Positions 37,020 to 44,528 of a stretch of 60,283 nt of DNA are shown one piece after another. The translations under genes and the position numbers were made by a program. The notes below the pieces were generated by a model. The model saw only the letters and a list, made by a program, of their open reading frames with translations. It was not told the origin of the DNA and did no database searches. Source of the DNA: a virus; IMG/VR virus record IMGVR_UViG_3300015360_000004, positions 1 through 60,283 of that record; one strand, written 5' to 3'. Numbering within the stretch: the stretch's first letter is position 1; every line of letters starts with the position of its first letter.

Positions 37020-37862
37020 TCATACGGCGATGTCGAACTTGATTCCGGAATACGGGTCGTAACCTATAAGTGACACATCCTTATGAGTCCAATCATAGAT
37101 GCCGCCCTTCCATTCCATGTGCAGCTTCGGATGGGTTCTTGGTGGGCGCATCAATTGAATTTTTGCGTTGTCGACATGGTTTTCGTAGATGTGCGCATCC
37201 CAGAATACCGCAGTCAATTCTCCTGGAATCATACCAGTCTCATGACAAATCAACTCCAGAAGCATGCCGTAGAAAATGATATCGGCCGGAACCCCAATCA
37301 TGATGTCCGCGCTCCGCTGCGCCCAGTTCAAATTGATAACGCCGTTGCAGTGGGTGATATTCCACATGAGATGGCAAGGCGGGAGGGCCATCAGGTGCTC
37401 CTCGGTCGGATTCCAGGCGGAGACTACCATGCGGCGGTCGTCCGGGTTCTTCCGAAGCGTCTGGAGCACCCGCTCCACTTGGTCGAAGCCAATGCCGCCC
37501 CACGGCTGTTGAGGGTACAGGCGGCCCCAATTACGCCACTGCCAGCCGTATATAGGACCGAGGTCTGGGCATTCCGCCGGCGTTTGTCCATTCAGCTTGG
37601 CAGTGACTGGGTTGGCCCAGTGGTCCCAGAAACGGCAACCGCGCTGCTGGTACCAGCCCTTGTCCGTAATTCCATGCAGGAACCCCTCAAGCTCGACGGC
37701 GTTGTTCTTGATTCCCAGCTTCCTGGTGGTGGGGATGGGAAAGCCTTCGGCCATGTCGTGTCTGAAATGGAGTGAATTGACCATAAGGGTATTGCCTGCC
37801 CTCGTCGGCTTAGCCTTGCCGCGGGTAAGCGCGGTCTCGACCAAATCCAGGTATTCCCTCAC
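37020..37862 (-). CDS. thymidylate-synthase-family enzyme with Asp in the pyrimidine-selecting position (dCMP methylase/hydroxymethylase candidate)
   Basis: 280 residues, GTG start overlapping the upstream stop (GTGA). All catalytic marks of ThyA are present: FWDHWANP, GPIYGWQWR, C163 in PPCH, Q182-RS-AD, H224 and Y226 (DAHIYENH). The C-terminus is FDIAV. At the position of E. coli Asn177 (GLPFN) this protein has Asp194 (GVPAD; codon at 37281-37283). Asn there selects dUMP; Asp is found in dCMP hydroxymethylases such as T4 gp42. The folate-binding parts are otherwise TS-like. Substrate dCMP is therefore likely, product 5-methyl- or 5-hydroxymethyl-dCMP. An ordinary dUMP-using TS is the fallback. 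Confidence 0.9.
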   Translation of the reverse strand: MREYLDLVETALTRGKAKPTRAGNTLMVNSLHFRHDMAEGFPIPTTRKLGIKNNAVELEGFLHGITDKGWYQQRGCRFWDHWANPVTAKLNGQTPAECPDLGPIYGWQWRNWGRLYPQQPWGGIGFDQVERVLQTLRKNPDDRRMVVSAWNPTEEHLMALPPCHLMWNITHCNGVINLNWAQRSADIMIGVPADIIFYGMLLELICHETGMIPGELTAVFWDAHIYENHVDNAKIQLMRPPRTHPKLHMEWKGGIYDWTHKDVSLIGYDPYSGIKFDIAV

Positions 37863-39061
37863 TTATGGACGTATATCGGCATGACCTTCGTCTTCCGAGT
37901 TTCTTTCTTGTCCAGGAGGAACATCGTCTGCTGAGGAGGCTCCGGAGAGGCGCCGATGCTTTCGGCATAGGGATTGTACCCAATCATGCTGCCGTTCACC
38001 AGAAACTTCCCACCATCGAACATCTGGTGGAAGTGGCCTATGCAGTCATAGTGTGCATGACGCGCCTCGTTCCACTTGGCGATTTTCTTGTTCATCGGTA
38101 CGGTGAGACCTCCCACTCCGCCGTTGAACTGGACGTTGTCTCCATGGTGGAACCTGAGCCGGATGCCGAAGACCTGCACGTAATTCAGGTAGGCCTTCGT
38201 CAACTTGAATGTCACCCTCTTTTCATCACGGAACTCATCTGCCAAAATGAGGTAAAGCAGAAACTCGAAACTGTTATCCGCGTAAGTGGATACCCGGCGC
38301 TTGAGAGTGGTGCGACCGTGGTTACCTTGGCTGCACGGGATGGTTATTGCGTATGGTGACTCCTTCAAGAGGAATCGTATCCCGCCCGAGATGTACTTCT
38401 TCGCCTGCCAAATTGCCTCGACCGGCGACAGGTAATTGGTCTCCTGAAGCTCTTCGTGTATGTACCCTGTGATAAGGTCTCCACCCAGCCAAAGAACGAT
38501 GTTCTTGATGCTGGTGAAATGGGCTTCCTGGTTGGTGAGGGTCAGGAGATTCTTGAAGAAGTTTCCCGCTCGGACGGCTGAAATCTCCAGGTTGTATTCG
38601 TTGTGTACGCCGCCAATCGTCCAAGGGTCTACGCGTTCCTCCACGTGCCAGTCGCTGGCAAGGGCGATTACCGCGGCCTCGCCGTTGCTGTCCGACCGAT
38701 TTGGCTTGATGATGAGCTCCTCGGTGAACTTCGACACGCTGTCGATGATTCGGTTCCGTGCCTTGCAGTTGAGCAGCTCTTTCTCAGCTTGCTGATACTT
38801 CTCCTTCGCGAGCTTAAGGCTATCGACCAAAGTCCTGACTCGGCGGTCAGTCTCGACTGCGGCCTCGGTTGATACCGGCTGCGGGGTTGACTGGGACGCC
38901 GACTGCGGTTGTCCCAGGCGAATCGCCCCCTCTTTCAGCCGATTATAAAACGTGCCTGCGGGGATTCCCAATGCAGCCGCGGCTTTGACCTTGCTCCCGT
39001 GCTTCTGGAGGGCGTCGACGGCCTCCTTGCACTGCTGGTCGGTTAGCTTTGGATTAGCCAC
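37859..39061 (-). CDS. HTH-metallophosphoesterase fusion protein
   Basis: 400 residues, GTG start. Residues 1-50 form a Fis/HTH-type domain (TDQQCKEAVDALQKHGSKVK, AAAALGIPAGTFYNRL). A coiled linker follows (SLKLAKEKYQQAEKELLNC). Then a calcineurin-like phosphoesterase: ALASDWHVEE (D-x-H), WLGGDLITG, SQGNHGR and GHFHQ. This is a recurrent phage architecture, presumably a DNA-targeted nuclease or phosphatase; the substrate is unknown. It overlaps the small gene upstream by eight bases. Confidence 0.8.
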   Translation of the reverse strand: MANPKLTDQQCKEAVDALQKHGSKVKAAAALGIPAGTFYNRLKEGAIRLGQPQSASQSTPQPVSTEAAVETDRRVRTLVDSLKLAKEKYQQAEKELLNCKARNRIIDSVSKFTEELIIKPNRSDSNGEAAVIALASDWHVEERVDPWTIGGVHNEYNLEISAVRAGNFFKNLLTLTNQEAHFTSIKNIVLWLGGDLITGYIHEELQETNYLSPVEAIWQAKKYISGGIRFLLKESPYAITIPCSQGNHGRTTLKRRVSTYADNSFEFLLYLILADEFRDEKRVTFKLTKAYLNYVQVFGIRLRFHHGDNVQFNGGVGGLTVPMNKKIAKWNEARHAHYDCIGHFHQMFDGGKFLVNGSMIGYNPYAESIGASPEPPQQTMFLLDKKETRKTKVMPIYVHK

Positions 39062-39224
39062 GCTTTAGGGCCTCTTCGTCGGGAGCTACCATCTTCTTGT
39101 ACTTGTCGTAGTCGGCCAAGGTGCCGCGCACCTTCGCCTTGGGAGCGAATGCTTCTACGAACACCCTCCCCTCTTCGGTCTTCAAATCCTTCTTTAGGTC
39201 GTCCAGCTCTTTCAATCCGTCCAT
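39054..39224 (-). CDS. small acidic hypothetical protein
   Basis: 56 residues from ATG 39224 behind GAGGAGG: MDGLKELDDLKKDLKTEEGR, VFVEAFAPKAKVRGTLADYD, KYKKMVAPDEEALKRG. Charged helix plus short folded part. The longer frame to 39527 is a shadow of the resolvase gene. Function unknown. Confidence 0.6.
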   Translation of the reverse strand: MDGLKELDDLKKDLKTEEGRVFVEAFAPKAKVRGTLADYDKYKKMVAPDEEALKRG

Positions 39225-39247
39225 AGAGTCCTCCTCGTCTTGGTTTA

Positions 39248-39709
39248 TCAAAGTCTTCCCTGCGCCCAGAACCCTATGGCCACCGCGTCCAGCGCGTGGC
39301 TGGCCTGCTTGTCCATTGGCTTCCAGAACCTGAACATCCACTCGAAAATCTTCTCTTTCGGAACCTGCCCCTTCCACTGCATCACGGAGACGAGGTTGAC
39401 TGGGACCTTCAGCTCCCAGAATATCTGCTCCGTTCTCCCGATGAACTTCGCCAGCTTGACCAGGTCTCCGGTCCTTGCGGCAATCTGTCCCTTTTCGCTT
39501 GACTGCATGAAGGCGCAGTCCTCGCACCAGACCTCCGCGACGTTGTTGGATATCGCCAACTCGCGCAGGTAGTCGAAGTACTCACCGCGCTCCTTGAAGC
39601 GCTTGGTCTTGTACCAGAGCGGCTCCGCCTTCTTCTTCTTGAACTCGAAGTAATCCCAGGCGCAGAGGCCTAGCCCAACGCCTGGGTCTATGGTAAGGAC
39701 CGTCTTCAC
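39248..39709 (-). CDS. RuvC-like Holliday-junction resolvase / RNase H-fold nuclease
   Basis: 153 residues, GTG start overlapping the helicase stop. TVLTIDPGVGLGLCAWDYFE has the first Asp (D8, in IDPG), VWCEDCAFMQSSEKG the Glu, and SHALDAVAIGFW the C-terminal Asp pair region. This is the order of the RuvC fold. It cuts branched DNA formed in replication and recombination before packaging. Co-translated with the SNF2 helicase. Confidence 0.82.
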   Translation of the reverse strand: MKTVLTIDPGVGLGLCAWDYFEFKKKKAEPLWYKTKRFKERGEYFDYLRELAISNNVAEVWCEDCAFMQSSEKGQIAARTGDLVKLAKFIGRTEQIFWELKVPVNLVSVMQWKGQVPKEKIFEWMFRFWKPMDKQASHALDAVAIGFWAQGRL

Positions 39710-41163
39710 TTGACCGCGGCTTTCTGGAAAAGAGTCTGCTTGCGCTTGGCGATATTCGCCAAAAGTCTGCTCATGAACATCTGCGAGTTTTCTCCCTTGT
39801 AGTTCAAGGCGTCCAGGACATCCTCATCCGTGGAGCCCTTTGTCTTAAGGTCGATGATTAGGAGCGGCTTTTTCTTGAACTGCGAGACGATTCGGTCCTC
39901 ACTCTGCGCCCTAGGGTCTCCCCCGTATTCGTTGGAGAAGTAGACCGCCGTGTCCGCGGCCGACCAGTCCGTCCCCTGCTTCATGGACTTGATGGTCGCT
40001 ACGGCGACCTTGAACTTGCCCGCCATAAACCGACGGCGAATCTCCTCGCGCTCGTCACGGTCGACCGAGCCACGAACTCCTTCGCAGGAGATGCCGGCCT
40101 CGCGGATGACCCTGAGCAGTTCCGTCCATTCGTGCTTGAACCTGCACCAGACCAGGACCTGCTCGCCCTTGAGTTCGCCCGTCAGCAGGTAAACCAGCTC
40201 CTTGAACTTCGCCCGCGACAGCCATGGGTCAACCCCGACCGGCGGCTCCTTGTCTACGTCCTCGCCATACGCGGGGTGGTACCCACCGGCAATCTTGTTG
40301 AGCCAGCCTGCCTGGGTAACCGCGTACTTTGTCTGGTGGCCATCGTACTCAAAGCCCTTCAAGACTTCCTTGTGCGCCTTCCTTTGGGCCTCGGACATCT
40401 CTACGTCGCGAACCTGGTAGAACTTCTTGGAGCCAACGCCTGCCTGTGCGCGTGTCCTAATGAAAGCGTTCGCGTGGACAAAGTGGTATATCTCGGCCTT
40501 TGTCCCGGGTTTCGGAATCCATCCGTACCCGGCCTGTACGTACTTGGCCAGCCTGAAGGACCAGAAATTCCGAAAGCCCATGAATGTCTTCTGGACAAAG
40601 AGAAACTGGGGCACGAACTGCAGCTCGCTCTCGGGGCAAGGCATTCCGCAAAGCTCGTACTTGAATTCGAACCTGGCGAAGTGGTTTACCAGGTAGCGGG
40701 TGGTCGACGAGCCGGGGTTACCAAGCCGAACCGACTCATCGATTACCACCGCGCCCCAGTTGTAGTGGTGCAGTTCAAGGCCTTTCCTCGTGACCTTGAC
40801 TGAACCCGTCTCCTTGTCCTTCCTCCTGGAAGGAACGGCTGACTCGAAGTTGACGACGTACCAGTCGGCCTCGGCCGCCATCCTTGCCTCCTTGCGGGTG
40901 CGGGTGCCCTCGACCACAAGGACAGAACGCTCTCCTTCGGCCGCGAGCTCATTCAGCCAGGTGGAGATAACCGAGTTAGGGCAGATGATGAGGTATGGCC
41001 GCTTGATTCCACTCTGCTTCAGGAAGCGAATCATCGCCAGGGTCTTCCCCAGTCTCATTTCGAGAAAGAGAAAGCCGCCGAGGCCAATGGCCATGCGGTC
41101 ATTCAGGTACTGAACGGCCTCGCGCTGCAACGGCATGAGCGGTCGACGGTGGATGGTCTGCAT
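39706..41163 (-). CDS. SNF2/DEAD-type superfamily 2 helicase
   Basis: 485 residues. Motif I EMRLGKT (35-41), Ia-like PNSVISTW, II VVIDESVRL (D142, E143), III LCGMPCPE, then a C-terminal RecA-like domain with VLVWCRFKHEWTELL (IV), KSMKQGTDWSAADTAVYFSN (V) and AQSEDRIVSQ (VI). ATP-dependent translocase, likely for fork reversal or branch migration with the RuvC-like protein. First gene after element B, so it heads the replication operon. Confidence 0.88.
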   Translation of the reverse strand: MQTIHRRPLMPLQREAVQYLNDRMAIGLGGFLFLEMRLGKTLAMIRFLKQSGIKRPYLIICPNSVISTWLNELAAEGERSVLVVEGTRTRKEARMAAEADWYVVNFESAVPSRRKDKETGSVKVTRKGLELHHYNWGAVVIDESVRLGNPGSSTTRYLVNHFARFEFKYELCGMPCPESELQFVPQFLFVQKTFMGFRNFWSFRLAKYVQAGYGWIPKPGTKAEIYHFVHANAFIRTRAQAGVGSKKFYQVRDVEMSEAQRKAHKEVLKGFEYDGHQTKYAVTQAGWLNKIAGGYHPAYGEDVDKEPPVGVDPWLSRAKFKELVYLLTGELKGEQVLVWCRFKHEWTELLRVIREAGISCEGVRGSVDRDEREEIRRRFMAGKFKVAVATIKSMKQGTDWSAADTAVYFSNEYGGDPRAQSEDRIVSQFKKKPLLIIDLKTKGSTDEDVLDALNYKGENSQMFMSRLLANIAKRKQTLFQKAAVK

Positions 41164-41246
41164 AATCCAATTATGGCGCGAGAGCCAAATGGATGGTGCA
41201 GAATAAGGCGAGTAATCAAATGATTATAATATTTCCATCATGTCAC

Positions 41247-41349
41247 ACTCTTCCGCTCTTTACAAAGTGTGTACTGACTATTTTTTATGATAGTAATATT
41301 ATTATTATAAGAAATAAGCATATGCACACTTTGTAAAGAGTGGAAGAGT
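41247..41349. promoter_or_regulatory. inverted-repeat element B (paralogue of element A)
   Basis: 25-base arms (41247-41271 and 41325-41349) are reverse complements with one mismatch. The 53 bases between are A/T-rich with TAATATTATTATTATAAG. Arms contain CACTCTTCCGCTCTTTACAA and its complement. Order, arm sequence and flank (AAGAGCGGAAGAG then ATGGAAA on the minus strand) match element A at 5540-5636. Confidence 0.75.
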
Positions 41350-41361
41350 TGCTCATTCTGG

Positions 41362-41406
41362 CCCATAAACGAGAAGAGGCTCGATGGTTTTACCCACCGA
41401 GCCTCT
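41362..41406 (-). terminator. intrinsic terminator
   Basis: Minus strand AGAGGCTCG (41398-41406) pairs with CGAGCCTCT (41375-41383) over a 14-base loop, followed by TCTCGTTTATG. It lies 24 bases after the stop at 41430 and ends the tail operon. Confidence 0.7.
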
Positions 41407-41429
41407 TTACCTGAGAATAAATTCGGTTA

Positions 41430-41873
41430 CTACTTCGCTTCCTTCTCCTCGTCCAGGTGCTCACCATCGTCGGCCGGCCATACGACCTCGATGACATCCG
41501 AGACGAGGGCGGCGTTGATGGAGGGAAGTTTGTGCGACTTGCGGCGCACAATCTTGACGGGTTCGGTAATGGGAAGCTCGAATTCGGTTTCCGCCAATTC
41601 CTGTATATAAGCGTCGTACTCCTTCAGCTTCTCGACATCGAGGTCCCTCAAGGAATAGGCGCCCATCTTGGGGTCCAGCTTCCCGAATCGACGGGTTGCC
41701 TTTTCCCTCAGCGCCTGGTACTCCTCACCCGCGCCCATGATTACCTTCAGCATGCGGAACAAAGCCGCGTCCTGCTTACCCCCGAAAGACTGGTTGCAGA
41801 TTTCATTGAGAGATGCCAGGAATTGGCTTCCGGGTCCCATCATCTTGTACTTCAGCTTGATTTTCTCGGCCAT
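41430..41873 (-). CDS. hypothetical helical protein
   Basis: 147 residues from ATG 41873 behind GAGGAG. MAEKIKLKYKMMGPGSQFLA, SLNEICNQSFGGKQDAALFR, MLKVIMGAGEEYQALREKAT. Helical N-terminal half, charged C-terminus (WPADDGEHLDEEKEAK). It is followed by a terminator, so it closes the virion operon. No family recognised; role might be tail assembly or early regulation. Confidence 0.6.
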   Translation of the reverse strand: MAEKIKLKYKMMGPGSQFLASLNEICNQSFGGKQDAALFRMLKVIMGAGEEYQALREKATRRFGKLDPKMGAYSLRDLDVEKLKEYDAYIQELAETEFELPITEPVKIVRRKSHKLPSINAALVSDVIEVVWPADDGEHLDEEKEAK

Positions 41874-41937
41874 ATTCTCCTCCTCTGGCGGCATGCGCCA
41901 ATAAAGGATTATATCGCCGATGTAGCAGGAAGGGAGC

Positions 41938-41965
41938 GCCGCGATAGTAATATTGCTATCGCGGC
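41938..41965. promoter_or_regulatory. GC-flanked AATATT palindrome
   Basis: GCCGCGATAG (41938-41947) and CTATCGCGGC (41956-41965) around TAATATTG, an almost perfect 28-base palindrome between genes at 41873 and 41974. A TATAAT lies about 45 bases further towards the 41873 start. Possible operator; no T-run, so not a terminator. Confidence 0.5.
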
Positions 41966-41973
41966 CTTAGCCC

Positions 41974-42240
41974 TTATCTAACGGCGAGGAAGACTGCGAT
42001 TGCCGCCTTCGCCTCCTCGGTCCATTCATGGCTCTCTGAGACCTCCGCGCCGGCTTCACCGAAGTACAGCGTATAGGAGTCTTCTGAGACATGGACTCGG
42101 TGCAGAATTCGGCTCTTGACTATGAAGTCTCCCCGGTCTATAGGGTCCGGAAGAACTTGCCTGCGTTCGGCCTTGACCTGCTCCTTCACCGGAACTTCGG
42201 GCTCGGTGGCCGGAATTTCTGAAATTGTCTGCTTTGCCAT
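41974..42240 (-). CDS. small protein downstream of tail fibre
   Basis: 88 residues: MAKQTISEIPATEPEVPVKE, VLPDPIDRGDFIVKSRILHR, DSYTLYFGEAGAEVSESHEW, ending AIAVFLAVR. N-terminal disordered acidic part, then a strand-rich domain. Genes in this slot are often fibre chaperones or small tail-fibre-associated proteins; no motif confirms it here. Confidence 0.6.
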   Translation of the reverse strand: MAKQTISEIPATEPEVPVKEQVKAERRQVLPDPIDRGDFIVKSRILHRVHVSEDSYTLYFGEAGAEVSESHEWTEEAKAAIAVFLAVR

Positions 42241-42267
42241 GATTTACTCCTTGATTGTTTTAAGAGA

Positions 42268-44526
42268 TTACCAAAAAGGCATGTACCGGTCGGTACCGTT
42301 GATGTCGATTCGCATCCAGCCCTGAGGATTACCCGCGGTAGAGCCCGTCGGCCCGACGGAGCCGAGGGTCGTCGCGACGGCTGCGTTTGCTGTTGCATTG
42401 ACGATGCGGAGGGTCTTGCCCGTGGCACCATCAATGGTCAACCGCTTCGCCACGCCGATACCGCCGTTGACGATAAGTGCGCCGGTGCCTAGGCTGGTTG
42501 AATCGGTGGTGGTTGCAGCGGTTACAATTCCGGAGGGAGAAACTTCAAGCCCTAGAGTTTGCACCTCGTTATTTGAACCATAAAGTCCAATCTTAGAGGT
42601 CCGAATAGTGGTGGTTGGGTCCACGCAAGTAAACCGGATGGTGCCGCCGTCGATATTAGCCCCTACGGTATTCCTGTGGCGGGAGAGGATGAACATATAA
42701 CTGCTCGCTGCCCCGGTGGACTCGCCAGTCTGGAGCCGGAAAACCTCGGCGGAAGCGGAATTGGCTCCCGCGACAGCCAGGGGGGCCGAAGCGCCAGAGG
42801 CGTTTGTGCCAATGCCGACGTTGCCGGTTACGGATAAAGCAACTGGGACTGTGACTAAGGTACTAGACGCGGAAAAGATTTCCGTAAAGCCGCCCGCATA
42901 CAGCTTAAGAAGGGCGGAAGCGTTGTTTGGCCCAATGTGCATCACATTCCCGGAATAATTCCAGCGTATGAGCGCCCCAAGATTGGCCGACGGGCTTCCG
43001 AAGTAGATGTTCGCCTGATTCGCGTCCGGGCTTAGTATGGATATGCCGTGATTTCCGGCACCTTCGATGACAACGGTGTCCCCGCTGGTATTTGCCGTCA
43101 CAGAACCAGCATCAGCGCCAGCATCAAAAACGTGAATTTGCCCTTCGGTTCTGGCTAATCCAAACCCTACCGCCCCGGTAAGAAGCGTGATTCCGGTGAC
43201 CGCCAGGGTCGAGGCCATGGTGACAGCCCCAGTAAAGGCTGCGACCTTCGTCTCGTTGATGGAGAGCGCGAGCAAGGCGTTTCCCGTATAAAACGAGATA
43301 ATGCCGCCCGCCGCATTTCCGGCGACGAGATTTAAGGCGCCGGCGGACCCGTTCTCATTCCCCCGGAGGTCTATATAGGCGCCGCGATTGACGTCGCCAT
43401 TCGTCCCACCTGCTCCGGTAATCGTAAGCCGACCATTGTCCGAGCCGTCGACGGTGTTGAAGTTGATATTTGCCGTGGCAGCGGTGAAAGTCGCGCCTAC
43501 CGCTAGAGAGAGGAGCCCGGTGACCGCCAGGGTCGAGGCCATGGTGACAGCATCCCCGAGGGTAACAAGTCCTGTACCCGTCCGGATTGCGTAGTTTGTG
43601 CTGCCGCCCGACTGATTGGCAATATCCAGGCCGCAAAGGGTTGTAACCGCAGAGCCGGCGCCGATGTTTGGAGATGCGATTCGTATTCCCGCGCCATTGA
43701 CCATGGTGAATGACGTGGCTTGCGTCCTTAACTGCGCGTTGACGCTTCTCCCCGCCGTCGTCGCTCCAGATTGGATAACTGGAGAGGCGTCGATTCCGTT
43801 TTGCGTGGTGCCGGAAAGTCCAGCTGTACCAGCCAGGTAGAGCCACGTATCGGCCGATGTGGAGCCGCCGACCCCGACGATACCCGAAAAGGTCGAGGTA
43901 CCCGTAACGGCCAAGGTCGAGGACGCAATCATCGTCCCGGAGAAGGTGTAGTTACCCGCTATTGTCGTAGCGTTTCCCAGGAGGCCAGCGGACGTCGCCG
44001 TGACCAGCCGGGTGCCGGTGCCGACAAGAACGGTATTCGTGGTATTGCCGGTAACTACCAGAGTTCCACCCACGGCCGTATCCCCTGCGGCGCTGATAGA
44101 GAAAACTTCCGCCGCAGCCGATGTCTCGGCTACGAACAGTTTCACCGTCTGTGAGGCGTTCCCACGAACGACCAAACCAATGAAGTCGCCGGTAGGCTGA
44201 ATCCTATTCCGGGTCGAGGAGGCCGGAAACAGGGCCACACCACTACCGGCGACCGAGGTGTTCATTTCTATGAGGAGGTCTTCGAGGTTCGTGGAGACAT
44301 ACCCGCCGAAGGAGGGTACGCCGATTATCGAGGCGCCGGAATCCCCGCTGGTGGTGTCATCCAGCCTTTCACGGGAAGGAAAGTGCCGATAGGCGCCCGC
44401 TTGCGTTTTGACCGTCAGCTCCTGGTAGCCGGCCTCGTCGGTATATCCTGGTTCCCTGGTGGCGAGGGAGGCCTCCAACAATGCGTTGGTGGTCTCTTCT
44501 CGCATCTGATAGAGTATCTTGGCCAT
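42268..44526 (-). CDS. tail fibre / receptor-binding protein
   Basis: 752 residues, dominated by tandem degenerate repeats with the consensus ALTMASTLAVTGxxxLxGAVG, each roughly 25-30 residues of beta strand. The C-terminal region is ASAEVFRLQTGESTGAASSY and ends in ALIVNGGIGVAKRLTIDGAT. The N-terminal ~130 residues would attach to the tail tip. No peptidase/intramolecular chaperone motif was recognised. Two exact 35-base repeats encode part of this motif. Probably host-range determining. Confidence 0.78.
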   Translation of the reverse strand: MAKILYQMREETTNALLEASLATREPGYTDEAGYQELTVKTQAGAYRHFPSRERLDDTTSGDSGASIIGVPSFGGYVSTNLEDLLIEMNTSVAGSGVALFPASSTRNRIQPTGDFIGLVVRGNASQTVKLFVAETSAAAEVFSISAAGDTAVGGTLVVTGNTTNTVLVGTGTRLVTATSAGLLGNATTIAGNYTFSGTMIASSTLAVTGTSTFSGIVGVGGSTSADTWLYLAGTAGLSGTTQNGIDASPVIQSGATTAGRSVNAQLRTQATSFTMVNGAGIRIASPNIGAGSAVTTLCGLDIANQSGGSTNYAIRTGTGLVTLGDAVTMASTLAVTGLLSLAVGATFTAATANINFNTVDGSDNGRLTITGAGGTNGDVNRGAYIDLRGNENGSAGALNLVAGNAAGGIISFYTGNALLALSINETKVAAFTGAVTMASTLAVTGITLLTGAVGFGLARTEGQIHVFDAGADAGSVTANTSGDTVVIEGAGNHGISILSPDANQANIYFGSPSANLGALIRWNYSGNVMHIGPNNASALLKLYAGGFTEIFSASSTLVTVPVALSVTGNVGIGTNASGASAPLAVAGANSASAEVFRLQTGESTGAASSYMFILSRHRNTVGANIDGGTIRFTCVDPTTTIRTSKIGLYGSNNEVQTLGLEVSPSGIVTAATTTDSTSLGTGALIVNGGIGVAKRLTIDGATGKTLRIVNATANAAVATTLGSVGPTGSTAGNPQGWMRIDINGTDRYMPFW
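43193..43227. repeat. 35-base direct repeat in tail-fibre gene, copy 1
   Basis: Identical to 43517-43551, 324 bases (108 codons) apart and in the same reading frame, encoding ...TMASTLAVTG. A third, diverged version lies at about 43904-43928. Exact repeats of this length can recombine and shorten or lengthen the fibre. Confidence 0.8.
43517..43551. repeat. 35-base direct repeat in tail-fibre gene, copy 2
   Basis: See 43193-43227; identical in all 35 bases. Confidence 0.8.
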
Positions 44527-44528
44527 TG

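Larger units (their letters stand above)
41164..41429. promoter_or_regulatory. control region of the replication operon
   Basis: 266 bases without a gene. Holds TATAAT (41223-41230 region, minus strand), the 25-base inverted repeat element B and the terminator of the gene at 41430. No standard -35 box at proper distance from the TATAAT was found. Confidence 0.65.
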
